Shown here: positions 1 to 7,389 of the stretch, in pieces
How positions within the stretch are numbered: the stretch's first letter is position 1
Layout: each line of letters begins with the position of its first letter
Assembly (NCBI GenBank): GCA_902493895.1
Contig: CABUQW010000026.1
Location: forward strand, 1-30,611
From: an uncultured Collinsella sp.
Lineage (GTDB): Bacteria; Actinomycetota; Coriobacteriia; Coriobacteriales; Coriobacteriaceae
Direction: 5' to 3'
Length of the DNA stretch: 30,611 nucleotides
The notes under the pieces: model-generated
The model's input: only the letters and a program-made list of their open reading frames with translations
Told to the model about the DNA's origin: nothing
The model's database searches: none
Position numbers and translations under genes: made by a program

Positions 1-31
1 GCCCCCGAGTCCCGGATAGGACCTCGGGGGC
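1..31. repeat. GC-rich hairpin at window edge
   Basis: The arms CCCCCGAG and CTCGGGGG, with a further TCC/GGA pairing inside, form a strong stem-loop. No T-run follows on either side within view. It may be the terminator of a gene to the left of the window, which cannot be checked here. Confidence 0.4.
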
Positions 32-120
32 GTTCGACTAACTGCGGGAGCGTGCCGTCAGCTCAATGTGTTCGGCTGAGATCGGAAATCAACCCGCGGC
101 TTTTTTGACTACCATTCGCT

Positions 121-157
121 CGATGATTTTTTAATCCCCGTCCCAGAAAAATCATCG
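121..157 (-). terminator. Possible terminator of the radical SAM gene
   Basis: An exact 11-base inverted repeat (CGATGATTTTT / AAAAATCATCG) begins 10 bases past the stop codon of the minus-strand radical SAM gene. The stem is AT-rich and no separate T-run follows, so termination is plausible but not certain. Confidence 0.4.
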
Positions 158-166
158 GCGAACGCA

Positions 167-1105
167 CTACTTTGCGCTGGTGAGGACGCCGGTGGTGTCG
201 AACGCTGGGGTAAAGCTCTCGTCTACCGCGCCGCCCTCTTGCCAAAACATCGTCGTAAAGCCCAGGTCGTCGGCATGGTCGAGTACCTGCTCGTACTCCT
301 CGCGCGTCACGGCGCGCGCCAGGTCGCCGCCCTGCTCTCGCATGAGCGCATTGGGCGTGTACTGGTTCATGACCGAGATCGGCACGTCGCCCACCGTCTG
401 CCACACCAGGTCCAGCACGCGGCATGAATCGTCTGCATGTCCCGGCAGCACCAGATGGCGCACGATGATGCCGCGCTTCATGAGCCCGCCCTCGTCCACC
501 AGCTCTCCCCCGCGGCGATCGATCTCGCGCGCCATCTGGGCCAGACCCGACACGGCCACGCGCGGATAGTCCTTAATATGAGAAAGCGACTGCGCAAGCC
601 CGGCATCGGCATATTTAAAGTCGGTGAGCCACACATCGACCAGGTCGCCCAGCGCCGCCACGGCACTCGCGCGCTCGTAACCACTCGTGTTGTAGACGAT
701 CGGGATGACCAGCCCGCGCGTCCGTGCCGCGGCGATCGCAGCAGGCAACAGGTGCGCATAGTGCGTCGCCGTCACCAAATTGATGTTGTTGGCACCCTGG
801 TCCTGCAGCTCCAGCATAATCTCGACTAGGCGCTCAGGCGAAATCTCAAGGCCAAAATTGCCGGTCGAGATCTCGTGGTTCTGGCAGTAGATACATTTAA
901 GCGAGCAGCCGCTAAAGAAGATCGTGCCCGAACCGGCCTCACCCGAGATAGGCGGCTCCTCCCACATATGAAGCGCCGCGCGGGCCACCCTGAGCGTGTC
1001 GTTAGCACCGCATACGCCGCGCGCGCCCTCATCGCGCGCCGCACCGCAACGGCGCGGACACAAATGGCAGGCGGGCGAAAAAAGTTCGGTCAACGACGTC
1101 GGCAT
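167..1105 (-). CDS. Radical SAM protein, PflX-like (COG1313 type)
   Basis: A 312-aa cytosolic iron-sulfur protein resembling pyruvate formate-lyase activating enzymes. The sequence CSLKCIYCQ is the CxxxCxxC motif that binds the 4Fe-4S cluster and S-adenosylmethionine. Before it lies a second Cys-rich stretch (CHLCPRRC followed by GVCGA), typical of the PflX group and absent from true PflA. The substrate of this group is not established, so a glycyl-radical activase role is only a guess. I chose the ATG at 1105 because GGAG lies about 10 bases upstream; an in-frame TTG at 1120 is the alternative and would add five residues. No partner gene is adjacent, and the gene is divergent from the ncRNA region that follows. 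Confidence 0.85.
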   Translation of the reverse strand: MPTSLTELFSPACHLCPRRCGAARDEGARGVCGANDTLRVARAALHMWEEPPISGEAGSGTIFFSGCSLKCIYCQNHEISTGNFGLEISPERLVEIMLELQDQGANNINLVTATHYAHLLPAAIAAARTRGLVIPIVYNTSGYERASAVAALGDLVDVWLTDFKYADAGLAQSLSHIKDYPRVAVSGLAQMAREIDRRGGELVDEGGLMKRGIIVRHLVLPGHADDSCRVLDLVWQTVGDVPISVMNQYTPNALMREQGGDLARAVTREEYEQVLDHADDLGFTTMFWQEGGAVDESFTPAFDTTGVLTSAK

Positions 1106-1221
1106 AAAAACATGCTCCAAAACAACGATTCAGCAGCTCAAACGTAAAGGGCCAGGCCGCGTAGACGACTCCGTCCCTAAGGCGCCGTAATCGTCCGACA
1201 CGATTTTTGTAATGTCAAGAC

Positions 1222-1249
1222 TGGAATCCACAAAGTGCCGCTTTATGAT
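1222..1249 (+). promoter_or_regulatory. Candidate promoter of the 6S-like RNA
   Basis: A good -10 box, TATGAT, lies at 1244-1249, with a poor -35 match (TGGAAT at 1222-1227, 16-base spacer). It is placed correctly for an RNA starting near 1254. The rest of 1106-1253 shows no other signal I can name. Confidence 0.3.
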
Positions 1250-1253
1250 GTAG

Positions 1254-1400
1254 GTATTCCGCCCCCCGCGGAGCAACTGGGTGAACCGTCGCGTTTATTT
1301 AGGGAGCCCACACAGTCGTGCCTAGTACAGGTATCCTTCGTTGTTAAGGACGCTGGAACAGTCGATGAGGGCACCCACCTGTTTTAGGTGGGTTCATTTT
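1254..1400 (+). ncRNA. ssrS: Probable 6S RNA
   Basis: This non-coding stretch of about 150 bases has a -10 box just upstream and an intrinsic terminator at its end. Its 3' part (GGGCACCCACCT, a short loop, then AGGTGGGTTC) and the internal TTTAGGGAGCC resemble 6S RNA as I remember it from other bacteria. 6S RNA mimics an open promoter and binds the RNA polymerase holoenzyme in stationary phase. A local stem (TCCTT/AAGGA, about 1334-1350) sits where the distal hairpin would be. The call rests on recalled sequence patterns, not on a covariance search, and the ends are approximate. It could instead be another structured RNA or an unassigned leader. Confidence 0.45.
1373..1400 (+). terminator. 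Intrinsic terminator ending the ncRNA
   Basis: ACCCACCT, a GTTTT loop and AGGTGGGT form an 8-bp stem followed by TCATTTT. In 6S RNA this stem is also part of the mature 3' end, so it may be a structural element as well as a terminator. Confidence 0.55.
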
Positions 1401-1530
1401 CGTAACGTGGGGGGTGGTTTTCTTTTGCCGAAAATCGCCATTACAGTCCATATGGATCCCCGCCGGCATCCCGACAAGCCATCGACAACATCCCAATATC
1501 TGGTAAGCGCGTGATTATCGCTGCGTGCAA

Positions 1531-1560
1531 TTACATGCACCCCCCTTGGTCGAGTATTAT
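1531..1560 (+). promoter_or_regulatory. Weak candidate promoter for the glycosyltransferase gene
   Basis: TTACAT at 1531-1536 and TATTAT at 1555-1560 are separated by 18 bases, upstream of the start at 1632. The -35 match is poor. The remaining non-coding sequence from 1401 to 1631 shows no other recognisable element. Confidence 0.3.
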
Positions 1561-1631
1561 GGTTCGGCTATGCCCTTTGCGCATGGCGTTCTTCTGACCT
1601 TTTCCTTCGACGCTTGGCGGTTTTTAGATTC

Positions 1632-2831
1632 ATGGCTTCATCCCCGAGCTACATACCGTACCTATGCGTGGCAGCGGCGGCCTTTATCACGACCTTCCTC
1701 GCGGTGCCCCTGGTCAAGCGCGTGGCAATTAAACTCGATGCCGTCGACTATCCTTCTAAGCGCCGCATCAACACCAAGCCCATCCCGCGTTTGGGCGGAA
1801 CGGCGGTGTTTTTGGGCCTGGTAGTTGCCTGCATTGTGCAAATCCTAGGCACCTGGCACCTAGGCTGGCCACCCGTCCTGGTGCCGCACCCGCGCCTTCA
1901 CATTAGCTATCCCATGCTGGCGCTCTCCTTTACCGTCATCTTTGCGACCGGCGCTATCGACGACGTCTTCCAGCTCAAGCCCAAGCAAAAGCTGGCCGGA
2001 CAGGTCCTCGCCGCGCTCATCGCCTGTATCGGCGGCCTAAAAATCGGCGTCATCGTCAACCCGTTTGCCCCCGGCGAGATCATGCTCGGATGGCTCGCCT
2101 ACCCCATCACCGTAATCTATCTGGTGGCATTCACCAACATCATTAACCTCATCGACGGCCTCGACGGCTTGGCCACGGGCATCTGCGGCATTGCCTCGTT
2201 CACCATGTTTTCGATGGCCGTTCTCTCGGGCCGCATCGACGCCGCCGCGCTCTCCATTGCGCTCTTTGGCGCCTGTCTGGCCTTTTTGCGCTACAACTTC
2301 AACCCCGCAAGCATCTTCTTGGGCGACTCGGGGTCGCTGCTTCTGGGCTTTGCACTGGGCTCCATCTCGCTGCTCAACGTGAGCCGCACCGCCGCGCTCA
2401 CCTCGCTTATCATCCCGCTCATCGTTGCCGGCGTGCCCATCATCGACACGTTTAGCGCCATCGTGCGCCGCAGGCGCGCCCACATTAGCATCGGGCAGGC
2501 CGACAAGGGCCACATCCACCACCGCCTAATCCAAGAAGGCTACAACCAAAAACAGGCCGTGCTGCTCATCTATGCCTGGTGCATCATGCTTTCGGCCGGC
2601 GCCGCCGCGATTAACCAGGTCGAGGTGCCCATGCGTGTGCTCATCTTTACCGTGCTCGCCATTGGCTCGGCGGCCTTTGCCAAACATCTACATCTGTTTG
2701 AGCCCGTGCTGCGCCACCATTACAACAAGCGCACGCACGAGGACGAGCTCGTCACCCCCGACGACCCCGCCTTTAAGCAGGAGGAGCAGGCAGCCGAGGA
2801 GCGCAAAGAAGAGCGCCACCACAAGCTCTAG
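1632..2831 (+). CDS. Undecaprenyl-phosphate sugar-1-phosphate transferase (WecA/TagO/MraY family)
   Basis: A 399-aa integral membrane enzyme with about ten hydrophobic segments. It transfers a sugar-1-phosphate, most likely GlcNAc-1-phosphate, from a UDP-sugar to undecaprenyl phosphate, the first step of teichoic acid or other surface-glycan synthesis. Family motifs appear in order: DDVFQLKPKQK near residue 110, NIINLIDGLDGLATG near 170, the catalytic LGDSGS near 230, and the HIHHRL loop near 295 that marks the WecA/TagO branch rather than MraY. The C-terminus is a charged tail rich in Glu, Lys and Arg. I chose ATG 1632; a TTG at 1614 is in frame. No strong ribosome site is visible for either. 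No other glycan gene adjoins it, so the polymer served is unknown. Confidence 0.88.
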   Translation: MASSPSYIPYLCVAAAAFITTFLAVPLVKRVAIKLDAVDYPSKRRINTKPIPRLGGTAVFLGLVVACIVQILGTWHLGWPPVLVPHPRLHISYPMLALSFTVIFATGAIDDVFQLKPKQKLAGQVLAALIACIGGLKIGVIVNPFAPGEIMLGWLAYPITVIYLVAFTNIINLIDGLDGLATGICGIASFTMFSMAVLSGRIDAAALSIALFGACLAFLRYNFNPASIFLGDSGSLLLGFALGSISLLNVSRTAALTSLIIPLIVAGVPIIDTFSAIVRRRRAHISIGQADKGHIHHRLIQEGYNQKQAVLLIYAWCIMLSAGAAAINQVEVPMRVLIFTVLAIGSAAFAKHLHLFEPVLRHHYNKRTHEDELVTPDDPAFKQEEQAAEERKEERHHKL

Positions 2832-3001
2832 GGCAAGCTGCCGAGGATGCGCCAAGGCACCGTTAGCCAAGCGCAGCCGCGCCGCACCCATCGCACATGC
2901 CGCACCACGCGCGTCCCTCTCCCGCCCCTCGCCTACTTACGCACCACCCCTCCAATAAACGCGTTATCATCTTGACCCATGAACATACGTTAGGAGCAAT
3001 C

Positions 3002-4051
3002 ATGCCAAACGAGAACAGCTACGAAGTCGCGCTGCAAAAGAGCAACGCCATTCGCGAGGGCCTGGCCAAAACGCCCGAGAAGTTCACCATGCTCACCGGC
3101 GACCGCCCCACCGGCCGTCTGCACCTGGGCCACTACTTCGGCACCCTCAAGGGCCGTGTTGAGCTGCAGAACATGGGCGCCAAGACCAACGTACTTATCG
3201 CCGACTACCAGGTCATCACTGACCGCGACACGACCGAGCACATCCAGGACAACGTGTACAACATGGTCATGGACTACCTTGCCTGCGGTATCGACCCCGA
3301 CAAGACCATGATCTACGCGCACTCCGCCGTGCCCGCCGCCAACCAGCTCATGCTGCCGTTCCTGTCGCTGGTGTCCGAGGCCGAGCTGGCGCGCAACCCC
3401 ACGGTCAAGGCCGAGATGGAGGCCTCGGGCCACGAGCTCACCGGCCTTCTGCTCACCTACCCGGTGCACCAGGCCTGCGACATTCTGTTCTGCAAGGGCA
3501 ACGTGGTGCCCGTCGGTCGTGACCAGCTGCCGCACATCGAGCTCACCCGCACCATCGCCCGCCGCTTTAACAACCGCTACGGCAAGGTGTTCCCCGAGGT
3601 CGACGCGCTGCTGTCCGAGACCCCGCTGCTGCCAGGCCTGGACGGTCGAAAGATGAGCAAGAGCTACGGCAACGCCATCAACATCTCGATGACCGCCGAG
3701 GAGACGGCAAAGCGCATCAAGAAGAGCCAGACCGACTCCGAGCGCATGATCACGTTCGATCCCGAGAACCGCCCCGGCGTGTCCGGCCTGCTTTCGACGG
3801 CTGCAATCTGCACCGGCCGTTCCGAGGTCGAGATTGCCGATGAGATTGGCATGGGCGGCTCCGGCCAGCTCAAGAAGTACGTGACCGAGGCCGTCAACGA
3901 GTACTTCGCACCTATCCGCGAGCGTCGCCAGCGCTACGAGAACGATCTGGACTATGTGAAGGACGTGCTGCACGAGGGCAACCGTCGCGCCAACGAAATC
4001 GCCGAGCAGACCCTGGCAGAGGTTCAGGACGCCATGGGTATGGTGTACTAG
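3002..4051 (+). CDS. trpS: Tryptophanyl-tRNA synthetase
   Basis: A 349-aa class I aminoacyl-tRNA synthetase that charges tRNA-Trp in the cytosol. The HIGH-type signature appears as PTGRLHLGH near residue 35 and the KMSKS loop as GRKMSKSYGN near 220, the usual spacing for this compact enzyme. The ATG at 3002 is preceded by TAGGAG at the right distance. An upstream in-frame ATG at 2897 would add a 35-residue extension that is not conserved in the family, so I rejected it. The 170 bases before the gene contain no T-box or tryptophan-rich leader peptide that I can recognise. An intrinsic terminator follows at 4087. Confidence 0.97.
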   Translation: MPNENSYEVALQKSNAIREGLAKTPEKFTMLTGDRPTGRLHLGHYFGTLKGRVELQNMGAKTNVLIADYQVITDRDTTEHIQDNVYNMVMDYLACGIDPDKTMIYAHSAVPAANQLMLPFLSLVSEAELARNPTVKAEMEASGHELTGLLLTYPVHQACDILFCKGNVVPVGRDQLPHIELTRTIARRFNNRYGKVFPEVDALLSETPLLPGLDGRKMSKSYGNAINISMTAEETAKRIKKSQTDSERMITFDPENRPGVSGLLSTAAICTGRSEVEIADEIGMGGSGQLKKYVTEAVNEYFAPIRERRQRYENDLDYVKDVLHEGNRRANEIAEQTLAEVQDAMGMVY

Positions 4052-4086
4052 ACCGATCTGCTGGCTTGAGCTTTCGATTGCTATAG

Positions 4087-4114
4087 GGCGGGCGCTACGG
4101 CGTCCGCCTTTTTT
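4087..4114 (+). terminator. Intrinsic terminator of trpS
   Basis: GGCGGGCGC, a TACG loop and GCGTCCGCC form a nine-base stem with one G-T type mismatch, followed by six T residues. It begins 36 bases past the trpS stop codon. Confidence 0.85.
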
Positions 4115-4161
4115 GGAGCCGGACCGCTTCGGCTCCGTCCATCGCACTCCCCCGACAAACA

Positions 4162-4203
4162 GGAACAGGCCCGCTGGCAGTTAGTTGCCAGCGGGCCTGT
4201 TCC
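4162..4203. repeat. Perfect 18-bp inverted repeat
   Basis: GGAACAGGCCCGCTGGCA and its exact complement flank a six-base loop (GTTAGT). No T-run follows on either strand. Its strength and position, after the trpS terminator and facing a minus-strand gene, suggest a backup bidirectional terminator or a mobile palindrome. From here to 4389 I see no convincing gene, only a weak 19-codon ORF at 4238. Confidence 0.7.
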
Positions 4204-4389
4204 CGAAGTACACCGTTGAATCGCACAGAGGGGAGGAATGCGAATCAAACTCAACAGGGCAGGCTTTTTCATCGCCTATTGCCTGCTCCGTTGCTGAAAC
4301 CAATATAGTTCACCGTGGTTTACTTTCTAGCGTCAATGTGCGCCGCCATACCTTCTCCATAAGTTAGCTCCGGTAAACCTGCAACGGAG

Positions 4390-4428
4390 AACCACCACAA
4401 AGGGGACAGGCACCTTTGTGGTGGTTTT
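4390..4428. repeat. Dispersed palindrome, copy 1
   Basis: The arms ACCACCACAAAGG and CCTTTGTGGTGGT surround the centre GGACAGGCA. It lies 16 bases past the stop codon of the minus-strand alkyltransferase-domain gene. Three more copies follow in the window, two of them with the centre in the opposite orientation. Confidence 0.9.
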
Positions 4429-4444
4429 GACCACGGCAGAGCCG

Positions 4445-4765
4445 CTAGAGTCCGGCAGGCCAGCGACAGGCGGCCAAGTCGACGTGCATGTCGTCCTTAA
4501 ACGCCACGCCCTCCCCTAGCAAAAGCTCACGTTGAGCATCGGGGCCGCCAAAGGCAAAGCCCTCACAGATACGGCCGTCGGCAAACACCACGCGATGGCA
4601 GGGAATCTGGCCGGGGCGCGGATTGCTATGCAGCGCGTAGCCCACGTACCGCGCACTCCGCGGACGACCGGCGAGCAGCGCCACCTGACCGTAGGTGGCG
4701 ACCATCCCCTCGGGAATCTGCTCGACCACCTCGTACACCCGTTCAAAAAAGCCCTCAGACGCCAT
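4445..4765 (-). CDS. Alkyltransferase-domain protein (MGMT/Ogt C-terminal domain only)
   Basis: A 106-aa protein made only of the DNA-binding and active-site domain of O6-alkylguanine-DNA alkyltransferases. It contains PCHRVV at residues 55-60, with Cys56 in the position of the methyl-acceptor cysteine, and the arginine-finger region SARYVG near residue 38. Small relatives called Atl proteins have Trp in place of this Cys and flag alkylated bases for excision repair. Here the Cys is kept, so direct repair is possible, although the usual N-terminal domain is missing. The ATG at 4765 follows GGAAGGGAG. It is a single gene, flanked on both sides by the dispersed palindrome. Confidence 0.88.
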   Translation of the reverse strand: MASEGFFERVYEVVEQIPEGMVATYGQVALLAGRPRSARYVGYALHSNPRPGQIPCHRVVFADGRICEGFAFGGPDAQRELLLGEGVAFKDDMHVDLAACRWPAGL

Positions 4766-4793
4766 TGCTCGCTCCCTTCCACCCGGAAAAGCA

Positions 4794-4834
4794 TAAACCA
4801 CCACAAAGGTGCCTGTCCCCTTTGTGGTGGTTTA
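4794..4834. repeat. Dispersed palindrome, copy 2
   Basis: TAAACCACCACAAAGG and its exact complement flank the centre TGCCTGTCC, inverted relative to copy 1. It begins 11 bases past the stop codon of degV on the minus strand and 28 bases upstream of the alkyltransferase-domain gene start. Confidence 0.9.
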
Positions 4835-4845
4835 TGGCAGGTCGG

Positions 4846-5700
4846 TTAGTTGGCGGGCTGGAAGAAGGCTACTGCTACGGCGCCGGGGCCAACGTGGGTA
4901 CCGATGGTGGCGCCGATGGTGTGAACGGGCAACACGCCCTCGGTGTGGCCAGCCCAAAGTGCCGCACTGTCCTCGATATACTTCTTGAGCACCGCATCCG
5001 AAAGGCCCGTATAGCCGAGCGCCAGCGGCATGGAAAAGTCGATGCCGCCTGCCTTTTCGACCTTCTGGTTGAGCAGGTTCCGGCCGTTCTTGGAGCCACG
5101 AGCCTTGCCCAGCTGCACGATCAGACCATCCTCCGCTGCCACAACGGGCTTCACATTGAGCAACGTGCCCACAGCACCAGCCGCAGCAGACAGGCGACCG
5201 CCGCGAACGAGGTACTCAAGCGTCTCGAGCAGGCCGATGACGACTACACGGTCGCGCACGGCCTCGACAGCCGCCGCGATCTGAGCCGCGCCCTGGCCCT
5301 CGTCCACCAAACGCAGCGCGTACTCAACCAGCACGCGCTCGCCCAGGGTAACGTTATTGCTATCCACCACATACACATCGCCGCCCGGCGCCTCGGCAAG
5401 TGCGGTACGGGCACTCTGATTGGTGCCCGAAAGCTTAGCGCCCACGGTAATAATCACTGCCTCATCGCCGGCCTCACGCGCCTCGGCAATAGCCTGCGAA
5501 AACGCGTACGGGTTGACCTGGCCGGTCTTAGGCAGCTCATCGCGCTCCACGAGCATCTCGTAAAAGCGCTGGTGATCGATGTCGACGCCATCCATGTACA
5601 CATCGGTGCCAAAGGTGACGGACAGCGGCAGAACACGCAGAGCGGGGTGCTCAGCCGGCGACATATCGCTCGCAGAATCGGTAATAATACGAATGGACAT
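4846..5700 (-). CDS. DegV family fatty-acid-binding protein (FakB-like)
   Basis: A 284-aa cytosolic protein of the DegV/FakB family. Such proteins hold a fatty acid while the kinase FakA phosphorylates it, feeding exogenous fatty acids into phospholipid synthesis. Typical features are the N-terminal IITDSASD, KLSGTNQSA near residue 95, LVRGGRLS near 160 and the C-terminal IGTHVGPGA. No fakA gene is present in the window, so the kinase must be elsewhere. ATG 5700 follows AAAGGA with good spacing. An in-frame start at 5805 would overlap the upstream intergenic region and has no family support. The next gene upstream encodes a MarR regulator 119 bases away. Regulation by it is possible but unproven. 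Confidence 0.93.
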   Translation of the reverse strand: MSIRIITDSASDMSPAEHPALRVLPLSVTFGTDVYMDGVDIDHQRFYEMLVERDELPKTGQVNPYAFSQAIAEAREAGDEAVIITVGAKLSGTNQSARTALAEAPGGDVYVVDSNNVTLGERVLVEYALRLVDEGQGAAQIAAAVEAVRDRVVVIGLLETLEYLVRGGRLSAAAGAVGTLLNVKPVVAAEDGLIVQLGKARGSKNGRNLLNQKVEKAGGIDFSMPLALGYTGLSDAVLKKYIEDSAALWAGHTEGVLPVHTIGATIGTHVGPGAVAVAFFQPAN

Positions 5701-5819
5701 AGCGAATCCTTTCTTGCGCAGGTCCCGCGCAGGGAATTTTGACAGCAAGGCCCCGGCACGGTATACGCGCTCAAACAGGACTATGCAGTTGTTAATTGGA
5801 AGCAAAAGCCTTGGCGGCC

Positions 5820-6269
5820 CTACAGCTCGCGCAGGGTGTTGAGAATCGTGCGTAGCGACGCATACATCTGCTCGCGCTGCTCCACACCCATAGCCTTACC
5901 GGTGGTATCGAGCACCTCGCGAATGATGCGGTCCGCCTCGCTCATGCTCTCGCCGCCCAGAGCGGTCAGGCGCACCGGAGCACGATACTTAACGGCGGCA
6001 TCGCCCGAATCATCGACCTCGACGTAGCCGCCCTCCTCCAGATGCGCGAGCGTACGCGAGACGGCGGCGCGGGTCACACCTGCCATGCGAGCCAGGTCAG
6101 CGCCAGTCAGGCCGTCCTTGCTGCGCTCAAGATAGTACAGGCACATCACGTCGGAGCCCTTGAGGCCCAGCCTTGCGCCCTCGGATGTCTTAATGCGCTG
6201 GATCTCCTTGTAGAGCCCGCTGATCAGTCCGACAAAGTCCTCGAAACGTGTCTCGTCGTTCTGCTGCAT
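5820..6269 (-). CDS. MarR family transcriptional regulator
   Basis: A 149-aa winged-helix regulator. Residues about 55-85 form the helix-turn-helix (LTGADLARMAGVTRAAVSRTL) followed by a short wing containing DDSGDAAVKYRAPVRLT. Long helices at both ends fit the usual dimerisation region. MarR proteins normally repress their own or a neighbouring gene and respond to small ligands; here degV lies directly downstream on the same strand. The link to fatty acids is inference by analogy with FabT-type MarR regulators. ATG 6269 follows AAAGGCGG. Upstream, at about 6320-6340, TTAAG occurs twice (separated by TACGG on the minus strand) and might be an autoregulatory site. Confidence 0.9.
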   Translation of the reverse strand: MQQNDETRFEDFVGLISGLYKEIQRIKTSEGARLGLKGSDVMCLYYLERSKDGLTGADLARMAGVTRAAVSRTLAHLEEGGYVEVDDSGDAAVKYRAPVRLTALGGESMSEADRIIREVLDTTGKAMGVEQREQMYASLRTILNTLREL

Positions 6270-6373
6270 GGGAGACGACCGCCTTTCGCTTGCATAATGC
6301 TTACGGGTAAACATCTTAACCGTACTTAACGACCGCCACTCCTGCACTCCCTATTTGTTGACCCATCAACATA

Positions 6374-6414
6374 AAAACCACCACAAAGGGGACAGGCACC
6401 TTTGTGGTGGTTTT
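6374..6414. repeat. Dispersed palindrome, copy 3
   Basis: The arms AAAACCACCACAAAGG and their exact complement flank the centre GGACAGGCA, in the same orientation as copy 1. It starts 28 bases past the stop codon of the minus-strand B3/B4-domain gene. Confidence 0.9.
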
Positions 6415-6442
6415 GACCGGTGAACATGATCCGCAGACGCCG

Positions 6443-7162
6443 CTACAGCTCCATACAGGGATTGTCGCGGGTCACAAGCGTCTTAACGACAACCGTCGCT
6501 CCCAAATAGCGCTCAAGCAGCTCGGCTAAGCGATCGACGGCGGCCTGACAGTCCCCCATCCGCTCGGGCTCCACGCACTCAATCGCCAGAAATGCGTCGG
6601 CCGAATCGTCGGACAGCGCCGTGCGAACGCCATCGCGCCAGTTCCAGCAACGGCACACGGCGCCCGCATCATCGATATAGGCAAGCTCACCGGGCAGCGT
6701 CGGATCATCTACCTCCTCGCCAAGCGGCAAGAACGCATCGCCGCCGTCGGTCACCGCCAGGCGCAGAATGCCCTCAATAGCATGCAAATCCTCACCGCCA
6801 ACGGGCAACGCATAAGTCAACGAAATCGTGTTGTAGATATCCACCGCCGGCGTAATGTGGCCGACCGGCTTGCCTTTGAGCACGCGCTTGAGCAGGTTCT
6901 CAACTGAGCAACGCGCGCCCTTCTTGGTCTTGAACAGGCGATACGCCTCGCGCCATGCCTTAACCGGCGCATTCTCGCTGATGGTATCGCTTGTCAGGTG
7001 GCGCTCCGCATCGATGTTGGCGCGGTCAAGCAGCGCGGCGATCGCATCCACGTCCTCCTGGAGAATCTGCGCCGCGGGCTTCATGCCCTTTACGACCACG
7101 ACGCCGATCGCCGCCTGTGGAAACAGCTCCCAAAATGAATCCTCGGCAATAAAGCTCTTCAT
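6443..7162 (-). CDS. B3/B4 tRNA-binding domain protein
   Basis: A 239-aa protein resembling the B3/B4 domain of the phenylalanyl-tRNA synthetase beta chain, found here free-standing (COG3382 type). In the synthetase this domain edits mischarged Tyr-tRNA-Phe. The role of the free-standing proteins is not settled, but trans-editing or tRNA or amino-acid sensing is plausible. Recognisable stretches include GVVVVKGM near residue 20, the GKPVGHITPAVDIYN region near 105-120 and LPVGGEDL. ATG 7162 follows GGGAG; an ATG at 7177 is in frame. The gene has its own promoter and a structured leader with an intrinsic terminator (7205-7265), so its expression is probably attenuated. Confidence 0.82.
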   Translation of the reverse strand: MKSFIAEDSFWELFPQAAIGVVVVKGMKPAAQILQEDVDAIAALLDRANIDAERHLTSDTISENAPVKAWREAYRLFKTKKGARCSVENLLKRVLKGKPVGHITPAVDIYNTISLTYALPVGGEDLHAIEGILRLAVTDGGDAFLPLGEEVDDPTLPGELAYIDDAGAVCRCWNWRDGVRTALSDDSADAFLAIECVEPERMGDCQAAVDRLAELLERYLGATVVVKTLVTRDNPCMEL

Positions 7163-7204
7163 ATGCTCTCCCTTCATAGCGTGCGCCCGAGCGGGGGCGT
7201 CTAA

Positions 7205-7265
7205 GCAAAAAGCGCCCTCACAGCGGCCACCTTCAAAGTCCTACGGTGCCGCCACAAGAGCGCTT
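7205..7265 (-). terminator. Leader terminator (attenuator) before the B3/B4 gene
   Basis: On the minus strand AAGCGC pairs with GCGCTT, and inside it GCGGC pairs with GCCGC and ACC with GGT, around a loop near 7232-7244. TTTTTGC follows. The hairpin lies inside the transcript, between the promoter at 7307-7335 and the start codon at 7162, and so would stop transcription before the gene unless prevented. Confidence 0.6.
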
Positions 7266-7270
7266 ACGCT

Positions 7271-7292
7271 GCCCCCATCCGGAGAAGGGGGC
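7271..7292 (-). promoter_or_regulatory. 5' hairpin of the B3/B4 leader
   Basis: GCCCCC and GGGGGC pair across a ten-base loop, very near the predicted RNA 5' end (about 7300). Together with the terminator hairpin it makes a two-stem leader. I cannot match it to a known riboswitch class. T-box features (stem I and an intact UGGN bulge) are missing. Confidence 0.5.
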
Positions 7293-7306
7293 GATATGTC
7301 AGGCGT

Positions 7307-7335
7307 ATTGTAACCTGAGTCATCCGCCCAAGCAA
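7307..7335 (-). promoter_or_regulatory. Promoter of the B3/B4 gene
   Basis: On the minus strand TTGCTT (7335-7330) and TACAAT (7312-7307) are separated by 17 bases. The -35 box overlaps the edge of palindrome copy 4 by two bases, so the repeat supplies part of the promoter. The transcript would start near 7300. Confidence 0.7.
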
Positions 7336-7374
7336 AACCACCACAAAGGTGCCTGTCCCCTTTGTGGTGGTTTT
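7334..7374. repeat. Dispersed palindrome, copy 4
   Basis: The arms AAAACCACCACAAAGG and their exact complement flank the centre TGCCTGTCC, in the same orientation as copy 2. It begins 15 bases past the pckA stop codon on the minus strand and probably ends that transcript, while its other edge touches the next promoter. Confidence 0.9.
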
Positions 7375-7389
7375 GGGTCTGAGGCGACG

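Noticed and set aside
4238..4297. A 19-codon ORF with GGGGAGGA before its ATG
   Set aside because: The ribosome site is too close to the ATG, the peptide has no recognisable feature and nothing downstream would be controlled by it.
7205..7300. T-box riboswitch before the B3/B4 gene
   Set aside because: GGCGGCACCG resembles the T-box bulge, but the UGG that pairs with the tRNA end is CGG here, and there is no room or sequence for a stem I with specifier loop.
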